Below, in pieces: positions 1 through 5,068 of a stretch of 5,068 nucleotides of DNA. Position 1 is the first letter of the stretch; each line of letters opens with the position of its first letter. The DNA is from Candidatus Phaeomarinibacter sp. (GTDB lineage Bacteria > Pseudomonadota > Alphaproteobacteria > CGMCC-115125). The DNA lies in the NCBI GenBank assembly GCA_028279995.1, contig JANQMQ010000197.1, positions 1 through 5,068 of the forward strand, in the 5' to 3' direction. Made by a program: the position numbers and the translations under genes. A model generated the notes under the pieces. That model saw only the letters and a program-made list of their open reading frames with translations. It did no database searches and was not told where the DNA came from.

Positions 1-469
1 TGCGGGTGTCGGTCTGGTGCTGGCCTGTTTTGCCGATATTCGGTTCGCTGTGCCGGGCGCCAAGCTCACCACGGCCCATGGCCGCTTCAACATGCCGGCG
101 GAGTACGGCCTGTCGTGGCTGCTGCCGCGTATTGTCGGCCTTGCCCGTGCGAACGACCTGCTGATGTCGAGCCGGGTGTTCCTGACGGATGAAGCCTACG
201 ACATGGGGCTCATCAACCGGCTTGTCGCGCCGGAGGAGTTGATGACAGAGGTCACAGCCTACGCCCGCAAGCTGGCAGATGGTGTTGCCCCGCATTCTTT
301 GGCTGCCACCAAGCGGCAGATCTATGTGGACCAGCATCGTGACGTCGGGTCCTCCGTTGCCGAAGCCGACAAACTGCTGGATGAGATGGTGGCAGAGCCT
401 GACTACAAGGAAGCCGTCCGTGCCTGGATGGACAAGCGCAAGGCTAACTGGACTTGGCCGGACAGATAA
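1..469 (+). CDS. Enoyl-CoA hydratase/isomerase family protein (crotonase fold), 3' part
   Basis: This is the C-terminal 155 codons of a crotonase-superfamily protein. The frame is already open at base 2 and ends at TAA 467-469. Family members are usually about 250-270 residues, so roughly the first 100, including the first oxyanion-hole segment, lie outside the window. Visible landmarks are AGVGLVLACFADIRFA (second oxyanion-hole glycine and following helix), the loop MPAEYGLSWLLPRIVG, the helix SRVFLTDEAYDMGLINRLV, and a C-terminal acyl-CoA-side helix with SLAATKRQIY. These are typical of cytoplasmic enzymes acting on acyl-CoA thioesters. Aligned by eye to classical enoyl-CoA hydratase, the position of the first catalytic Glu (the E of GGCEL) is Val here. 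The second Glu (in the PEILLG segment) is also not evident. The protein may therefore be an isomerase or another crotonase subtype; the substrate cannot be told. No clear terminator follows. The family is certain, the reaction is not. Confidence 0.9.
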   Translation, partial: AGVGLVLACFADIRFAVPGAKLTTAHGRFNMPAEYGLSWLLPRIVGLARANDLLMSSRVFLTDEAYDMGLINRLVAPEELMTEVTAYARKLADGVAPHSLAATKRQIYVDQHRDVGSSVAEADKLLDEMVAEPDYKEAVRAWMDKRKANWTWPDR

Positions 470-548
470 AGCATTGATCTGGCTCTGCTCTTGTCTTGAC
501 CGGCGAATATTGGCACCTTTTCTCTTAACGCAGGTGAAGTTATTGTAC

Positions 549-552
549 GAGG
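549..552 (+). promoter_or_regulatory. Ribosome binding site deciding a GTG start
   Basis: GAGG lies 8 nt before the GTG at 561. It supports that GTG over the in-frame TTG at 543 and the out-of-frame ATG at 556. Starting at 561 also places the lysine pair at the very N-terminus of the signal peptide. Confidence 0.65.
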
Positions 553-560
553 TCCATGCT

Positions 561-977
561 GTGAAGAAAATAAGGTCTATCATGGTGTTTTTGGCGACTG
601 GTCTATTTTCCGTGAGTGCGGGTGCCGGTGCATACGCACTTGACCCAAATGAGCACGTTGTTGGTAATTACACCGGTATAGTTCTCATTGATGGGTTGCC
701 GCAGCCCGTTCTTTTATCAGTGGAGAAACTGAAACTTGGCCAGCATGGTGGGCAGGTGAATTACACTCGTCCCCGGAATTGCAGAGCGCTGCTTGAGTAT
801 GGTGGGCGCGTTGGAGATCAGCATATTTTTTACGGACGTAATAAGGGGTGCGATCACCTTCGCGATAAGGGCACAGTGCATTTTGGCATGACCAAGTCTG
901 CGGATTCCGGTTTGGTTGTTGATGTGGTCGGAAGTTCGGCGGGGTTGATAGAGAGTTTCACTCTCTATCCAGAATAG
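561..977 (+). CDS. Small secreted protein of unknown function with a cysteine pair
   Basis: Encodes 138 residues from a GTG start. This start is chosen because it gives an ideal Sec signal peptide: MKK-IR, then a hydrophobic run IMVFLATGLFSVSAGAGA, and a likely signal peptidase I cut after AYA (residue 26). A GAGG ribosome binding site at 549-552 also sits 8 nt upstream. The nearby ATG at 556 is out of frame and stops at once. The mature part is about 112 residues and appears rich in beta strands. Two cysteines, at about residues 74 (PRNCRALLEY) and 97 (NKGCDHL), could form a disulfide in the periplasm. The spacing G-x-V-x-Y...C...L...C...G-x-V resembles small extracellular beta domains whose core reads roughly GxVxYPSLxCxGxL...C...GGxV. 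That resemblance is inference from memory. TTGACC at 496-501 is a possible -35 without a clear -10. The gene is much less GC-rich than its flanks (27 of 60 bases G or C at 661-720), suggesting acquisition. It is convergent with the next gene, with 5 nt between stops. Confidence 0.8.
   Translation: MKKIRSIMVFLATGLFSVSAGAGAYALDPNEHVVGNYTGIVLIDGLPQPVLLSVEKLKLGQHGGQVNYTRPRNCRALLEYGGRVGDQHIFYGRNKGCDHLRDKGTVHFGMTKSADSGLVVDVVGSSAGLIESFTLYPE
947..969. repeat. Perfect 10-bp inverted repeat with 3-base loop between convergent genes
   Basis: GATAGAGAGT (947-956) pairs perfectly with ACTCTCTATC (960-969) around the loop TTC. The element covers codons near the end of the small secreted-protein gene, just before its stop at 975-977 and the convergent stop at 983-985. 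A partial extra copy of the arm, CTCTATCT, follows at 981-988. Neither strand has a T-run after the stem, so it is not a standard intrinsic terminator. It could still protect the 3' ends of both messages or act as a weak bidirectional stop. Confidence 0.6.
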
Positions 978-982
978 TAACT

Positions 983-1753
983 CTATCTGTTGGCGGGGAC
1001 GGGTGTGGCTACGATTTCTATCTCCGACATGGAAATTCTTGGCGATCCCCAGTTCGTCTTTATATCAATGCAGATTTGTTGAATGAGCCGTTCAGGAAAC
1101 GAAATCCTGTTGTTCTTCGTTCCACGTTTCAATTCGGCATTCTGGAAGTAGGTGCAATCGTTTCTGGCATAAAGACTCTCTCCAATTGCTATGTTTCGGG
1201 GCATCTCCCGAGTGTCGGTGTTTTTCGGCATGCGCAGATTAATAGAACTGACAACCCAGTTTGTGGAGACCGGAAGTGTTATGCGGAGAACGAGATTCTC
1301 CGTTACGACCGGGACTGAAAAGACTGGTGACGTCCGACCATCAATCAGATCCCCCACATTGACTTCGCTGAGCGTGTACTGTGGCAGCTCCGTAAGAATT
1401 TCAGCGGTAGCTCCCAATTTCGCCAATGCCGCGTTTTGAACTTCTTGATGTTGCGGCGAGTTGCCTGCTGTTTGTGGCGACCGCTGAATTGGTGTTGCGC
1501 TTGGCTGGTCGGGTACTCTGTCCTCTACAATTACCGGCGAGGTATTGTTGGGGCTGGCAGGGGTTAAAGGCTGGTGGACATCATTTTGTGTGAAGACGGA
1601 GTTGCCCCAACTCGTAAAGCGCTCAATCAGGCTCGTGACATCGTCTGCCATACCCACTGCCAGCGCTATGAAACTAAACAAACCTAAGCCCCCGCCAATT
1701 TTTGCTAGCCGGTTTGTGCTCCATGGCTTGTTGTTTGAATTTCCATCTTTCAT
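983..1753 (-). CDS. Membrane-anchored periplasmic protein of unknown function
   Basis: Encodes 256 residues from an ATG at 1753. GGAG (complement of CTCC at 1761-1764) lies 7 nt upstream and fixes the start. Residues 1-17 are polar and basic. Residues 18-36 form one hydrophobic segment (GGGLGLFSFIALAVGMA), probably an uncleaved anchor with the N-terminus inside. Residues 58-105 are a flexible linker rich in Pro, Ser, Asn and Gln. Residues 110-256 look like a beta-sandwich with two cysteines (about 200 and 228). The C-terminal pattern, QQICIDIKTNWG followed by ISMSEIEIVA, is faintly like the end of discoidin/F5-8 type C or related carbohydrate-binding domains. That is a guess from pattern only. 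No catalytic motif is seen. GC is low (27 of 60 bases at 1081-1140), like the convergent neighbour and unlike zapE, which points to a shared foreign origin. I do not recognise a named family. Confidence 0.8.
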   Translation of the reverse strand: MKDGNSNNKPWSTNRLAKIGGGLGLFSFIALAVGMADDVTSLIERFTSWGNSVFTQNDVHQPLTPASPNNTSPVIVEDRVPDQPSATPIQRSPQTAGNSPQHQEVQNAALAKLGATAEILTELPQYTLSEVNVGDLIDGRTSPVFSVPVVTENLVLRITLPVSTNWVVSSINLRMPKNTDTREMPRNIAIGESLYARNDCTYFQNAELKRGTKNNRISFPERLIQQICIDIKTNWGSPRISMSEIEIVATPVPANR

Positions 1754-1899
1754 GGTTGATCTCCGTATCCCCTACCCTGACCGGCGATATCAAATGCCTG
1801 AGATACTGAAGACATTACCTCATGCTTGAGTTTCACGTGACTTTTCAACAAATAACACTGCGTTGCCATCGTTTGAGGCAGACGGCGTAGCAACTTTTC
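1754..1899. promoter_or_regulatory. Divergent intergenic region between the membrane-protein gene and zapE
   Basis: These 146 bases separate two divergent genes and should hold promoters for both. Toward zapE, TTGAGT at 1826-1831 is followed 19 bases later by AATAAC (1851-1856), a weak sigma70-like pair. An 8-bp perfect palindrome TCACGTGA lies at 1833-1840, inside that candidate spacer, where a repressor could act. TGACCGGCGATAT at 1778-1790 closely resembles TGACCGGCGAATAT at 497-510. Toward the minus-strand gene only the GGAG ribosome binding site (1761-1764) is clear; no good -35/-10 pair was found. Confidence 0.35.
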
Positions 1900-3018
1900 A
1901 TGGCCAAACCTTCAACCACCATTGATGCCTATACGGCACTCGTGACGTCGGGTGCGATTGAGCATGACCCGGCGCAGGAAGCCGCGGCGGACCAGTTGCA
2001 GATGCTGCATGATGCGCTCAAGGGGTATCAGCCGGGCAGGAAGCGGGGGCTGTTCCGCTTGGGCGGCGCCGTGGAGGCTCCGCGTGGGCTCTACATTCAC
2101 GGCGGCGTGGGCCGCGGCAAATCCATGCTGATGGACCTGTTCTTTGCCCATGCGCCGGTAAAGCAGAAGCAGCGCATCCACTTTCATGACTTCATGCAGG
2201 ATGTGCATGGCAAGGTGCACGAGTGGCGGCAGCGTGAAAAGCGCGGCAAGGCGAAGGGTGGTGATCCAATCCCGTCGGTGGTTGATGCCATCATGAAGCG
2301 GACGACGCTTTTGTGCTTTGACGAGTTTCAGGTGACAGACATCACCGATGCCATGATCCTTGGCCGCCTGTTCACCGCATTGTTCGAGCGCGGTCTTGTG
2401 GTGGTGGCGACGTCCAACCGAGAGCCGGGCACGCTGTATGAGAATGGTCTCAACCGTGACCTGTTCCTGCCCTTCATTGATCTGCTCCGCCAGCAGATGG
2501 ATGTGATGGAACTTGTGGCCGCCGCAGACTACCGGCTCAAGCATCTGGCTGGCGCGCCGGTCTATCACACGCCGCTCAATGGTGCCTCCTCACAGGCCAT
2601 GGAAGATGCCTGGGGGCGGCTGACTGCTGGCGTCAAACCGGCGCCGTGCACGGTCGAGGTCAAGGGGCGCAAGGTTACGGTGCCACGCGCAGCCATGGGT
2701 ATTGCCCGTTTTCACTTTGATGATCTGTGCCGCCGACCGCTGGGTCCTGCGGACTACCTCAAGATTGCCCGCAGCTTTCATACGCTGCTGGTCGACGAGA
2801 TTCCAAGGATGGGGCCGCAGTCGCGCAATGAAGCCAAGCGCTTCGTGACTCTGATTGACGCGCTGTACGAAAACAAGGCGAAGCTGGTGTGTTCTGCTGA
2901 GGCGGCGCCAGAAGACCTGTATCCCGCGGGTGATGGGGCGTTTGAATTCGAGCGGACAGCGTCTCGCTTGTTTGAGATGCAAAGCGAAGCCTACATGGCA
3001 GCAGGGCATGCTGTCTGA
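1900..3018 (+). CDS. zapE: Cell division protein ZapE / AFG1-like P-loop ATPase
   Basis: Encodes 372 residues, typical for the bacterial ZapE/AFG1 family. The Walker A motif GGVGRGKS is at residues 68-75 within [19 protein letters not shown]. The family stretch [12 protein letters not shown] follows at 92-103. Walker B is [12 protein letters not shown] (137-148). The sensor/arginine region [17 protein letters not shown] is at 171-187, followed by LFLPFI. The family-typical [16 protein letters not shown] closes the protein at 351-366. In E. coli, ZapE is an ATPase that associates with FtsZ at the constricting division ring. The mitochondrial homologue AFG1/LACE1 acts in membrane-protein quality control. 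The start is the first ATG after an in-frame TAG at 1888-1890. No convincing ribosome binding site stands at normal distance (GAGG at 1875-1878 is 21 nt away), so initiation may be weak or unusual. The gene is GC-rich like mdh. It ends at TGA 3016-3018, 23 nt before a strong terminator, so it is probably transcribed separately from mdh. Confidence 0.96.
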   Translation: MAKPSTTIDAYTALVTSGAIEHDPAQEAAADQLQMLHDALKGYQPGRKRGLFRLGGAVEAPRGLYIHGGVGRGKSMLMDLFFAHAPVKQKQRIHFHDFMQDVHGKVHEWRQREKRGKAKGGDPIPSVVDAIMKRTTLLCFDEFQVTDITDAMILGRLFTALFERGLVVVATSNREPGTLYENGLNRDLFLPFIDLLRQQMDVMELVAAADYRLKHLAGAPVYHTPLNGASSQAMEDAWGRLTAGVKPAPCTVEVKGRKVTVPRAAMGIARFHFDDLCRRPLGPADYLKIARSFHTLLVDEIPRMGPQSRNEAKRFVTLIDALYENKAKLVCSAEAAPEDLYPAGDGAFEFERTASRLFEMQSEAYMAAGHAV

Positions 3019-3041
3019 CGCACAAGGCATTCCAAAAACAA

Positions 3042-3075
3042 AAAAGGCCGCAACACAAGTTGCGGCCTTTTGTTT
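3042..3075. terminator. Bidirectional Rho-independent terminator
   Basis: AAAAGGCCGCAAC (3042-3054) pairs perfectly with GTTGCGGCCTTTT (3059-3071) around the loop ACAA, a 13-bp stem with a GC core. On the + strand it ends in TTTTGTTT, serving zapE. On the - strand the A-rich run at 3034-3045 reads as a T-run, serving the convergent lipoprotein gene, whose stop is about 22 nt away. Confidence 0.95.
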
Positions 3076-3092
3076 GAACTTTGCCCGACCGT

Positions 3093-3929
3093 CTAGTCCG
3101 GGATGGGTGCCATCTGTGCGCGAGCGATGATCTGCTCAATGCGTGTCTGCTTGGACGGCAGATGCGGTACGATGGTCGAGCCGTCGCTGCGCTGAGCGGC
3201 CAGTGGCTTGGGCATCACGACCGGCTCGGCGGCGGAGGCCATGATGACGCGTGGGGCGGGTGCCGGGGCGTCCATGACGTCCGGGCCTTCTTCGAATGTT
3301 GCACCACGCAGGAAGGGCTTCTTGTTGCCCCGTTGCTCAGCCAGAAGGTCATCCATGGAATGGCTCGGGCCATAGGTGGCAGACATCATGCCGAAGGAAA
3401 CGCGGCGCATGTCCCCGCGGTCGCTGTCGCTGATGTCGCGATCAACCGCCTCGAGGGAAGCTGTCGTCATGTTGTAATCGGGAACGATGGGCGCGAAGCC
3501 GAGCTGGATGGCGGTCGGGTCAAGGCCTGCCACCTGGTACTCGCCTGAGCGATCAATCGCAGGTTCGTCCTCATTGTCTTGGAGGGCCACGATGATGCCC
3601 TGAAAAGACTCATCGGCTTCCGGTGATCCGTAAGGCACGCAAATGGGGCGTCCGCGCAGGATGGCTTCAAGGAAGCGGCAGTCCTCGCCAACTATGGCGG
3701 AGACCACATGTTCGGTCAGGTCACGGCCCGACATGATGGAGGACGCAATGCCCGCGGCTGTGGACAACTGGCTGACGGTAATGGCGCCGATCACCGGCGC
3801 TGCGCAGCCGCCCAAGCTCAAGGTGCCGGCCACAATCGCCAGCGGTGCAGCCCATTTGCGGAAACGGCTGCGCGTCGGCGCTACCTCACCTGCCTGGTCT
3901 GCATCCAGCTGATACACAGTCTGGTTCAT
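3093..3929 (-). CDS. Putative lipoprotein of unknown function
   Basis: Encodes 278 residues from the ATG at 3929 (MNQTVYQLDADQ). The N-terminal region is long and polar and ends in the basic cluster RSRFRK (residues 20-25). It is followed by the hydrophobic stretch WAAPLAIVAGTLSLGG and a lipobox LGGC with Cys at residue 42, so lipid attachment and a membrane location are likely. The hydrophobic stretch continues after the Cys (APVIGAITVSQLSTAAGIASSIM). A short segment, RDLTEHVVSAIVGEDCRFLEAILRGRPICV, has a His and two Cys and looks like the conserved core. The C-terminal half is low in complexity and rich in Pro, Ala, Asp and Glu, probably disordered. GGGGG lies 8 nt upstream of the start as a poor ribosome binding site. 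An in-frame ATG at 4064 has a better one but would bury the lipobox about 87 residues in. The gene is convergent with zapE and divergent from mdh. No named family is recognised. Confidence 0.82.
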   Translation of the reverse strand: MNQTVYQLDADQAGEVAPTRSRFRKWAAPLAIVAGTLSLGGCAAPVIGAITVSQLSTAAGIASSIMSGRDLTEHVVSAIVGEDCRFLEAILRGRPICVPYGSPEADESFQGIIVALQDNEDEPAIDRSGEYQVAGLDPTAIQLGFAPIVPDYNMTTASLEAVDRDISDSDRGDMRRVSFGMMSATYGPSHSMDDLLAEQRGNKKPFLRGATFEEGPDVMDAPAPAPRVIMASAAEPVVMPKPLAAQRSDGSTIVPHLPSKQTRIEQIIARAQMAPIPD

Positions 3930-4221
3930 CGAATACGCCCCCAAATACTGTCTTTGCGGTGTGCGGCTGACCGGAAACCGGCCGAATACGTGCCGCCAAC
4001 TTTGCAAAAACGCTGCCAGACACCCCGTTATCAGCACCCGGTTCCCCGCCGGTTTTCCCTGCATTCCGTCCTCAATGCGCAGTGTGTGGCGCGTCAGCGG
4101 ATGCCTGGTTCGTCTGATGGTTGGCTGTCTGCCCCCAAAGTCCTGCCAAATACTGCTGAAAACCGGGGTGAACGCGACTTCTCACTCGTGTTCTGGCCTG
4201 ATCGCAAGCGCCTCGAATACG
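3930..4221 (+). repeat. Three dispersed copies of the octamer CGAATACG
   Basis: Exact copies stand at 3930-3937, 3983-3990 and 4214-4221, all in the same orientation in noncoding DNA. The first abuts the start codon of the lipoprotein gene. The octamer is nearly palindromic (its complement is CGTATTCG), as many operator half-sites are. The flanks are not conserved, so this may be chance. Confidence 0.3.
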
Positions 4222-4370
4222 GTCCGGGCACCTGCCTTCTTGCCTGCCGATTTTACGCAGTTTTGACTAAGAAACTGTGACTCTTTCAGGGTCTGCGTGT
4301 CAAACAGGAACGGATTTATGATTAACGTCTGTTCAGTATTGCCGGCCACTGTGCCCAATAAGGCGCAGAT

Positions 4371-4412
4371 GACCGGAACCCCCCTTGTTGTGTGCCGTTC
4401 GGGGGCGCGGTC
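4371..4412 (+). other. Potential GC-rich RNA hairpin in the mdh upstream region
   Basis: GACCG (4371-4375) can pair with CGGTC (4408-4412). After a small internal loop, the C-run at 4379-4384 can pair with GGGGG (4401-4405), closing a 16-base loop. No T-run follows, so it is not a terminator. It could be part of a structured mdh leader if transcription starts upstream of it, but no promoter could be fixed. Confidence 0.3.
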
Positions 4413-4496
4413 AGTGTCCTGAAATCGGAATGGAGCATGCTCATGGGCCTGCTGCATGCTGTCTGCTTGCACCGCATCCGGCCATGGGATAGGTGA

Positions 4497-5068
<572 letters not shown>

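Noticed and set aside
496..524. Possible sigma70 promoter starting at TTGACC
   Set aside because: The -35 is good, but no acceptable -10 lies 16-18 bases downstream. It is mentioned under the gene only.
279..560. Upstream extension of the small secreted-protein frame into the crotonase gene
   Set aside because: It would overlap the crotonase coding sequence and bury the signal peptide. The GTG at 561 with GAGG explains the gene better.
1912..2568. 218-codon open frame on the - strand inside zapE
   Set aside because: It lies opposite a clearly conserved ATPase and its translation has typical antisense composition.
3961..4266. 101-codon open frame on the + strand
   Set aside because: The translation is rich in Arg, Cys and Ser without fold-like patterning, and there is no ribosome binding site or family resemblance.
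4182..4472. 96-codon open frame on the - strand in the mdh upstream region
   Set aside because: No ribosome binding site, no recognisable domain or signal, and it overlaps the candidate structured elements. It is most likely chance in GC-rich DNA.

Overview
The window looks like chromosomal DNA of an alphaproteobacterium. The main reason is the mdh start, with its GGGQIGG and [13 protein letters not shown] motifs, close to a zapE/AFG1-type ATPase gene. In many alphaproteobacteria such an ATPase sits near mdh-sucCD. Most genes are GC-rich (hand-counted 60-base stretches of zapE gave about 58-70% GC). Genus-level placement is not possible from this window.

Layout. (1) 1-469: 3' part of a crotonase-family (enoyl-CoA hydratase/isomerase-like) gene, + strand. 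(2) 470-1753: a distinctly AT-richer patch (about 45% GC in sampled stretches). It holds two convergent orphan genes whose stop codons are 5 nt apart: a small secreted protein (+, 561-977) and a membrane-anchored periplasmic protein of unknown function (-, 983-1753). A strong 10-bp hairpin covers the last codons of the first. (3) 1754-1899: divergent intergenic region. (4) 1900-3018: zapE (AFG1-like P-loop ATPase, +), closed by a strong bidirectional Rho-independent terminator at 3042-3071, which it shares with the convergent gene. (5) 3093-3929: lipoprotein of unknown function (-). (6) 3930-4682: about 750 bases with no convincing gene. It holds short repeats, two GC-rich potential hairpins (one followed by a T-run just upstream of mdh), and an open frame in phase with mdh. 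(7) 4683-5068: 5' third of mdh (malate dehydrogenase), running off the right edge.

The window does not read as one pathway. mdh is a TCA-cycle gene and zapE encodes a conserved ATPase linked to division and membrane-protein quality control. The crotonase belongs to acyl-CoA metabolism. The two orphans look like an accessory insertion between crotonase and zapE. I see no mobile-element genes, CRISPR array, tRNA or rRNA, and no convincing new multi-gene system. The points most worth a second look are a Pro-to-Leu change in the near-invariant NPLD motif of mdh, the long structured mdh leader, and the low-GC secreted/membrane orphan pair.
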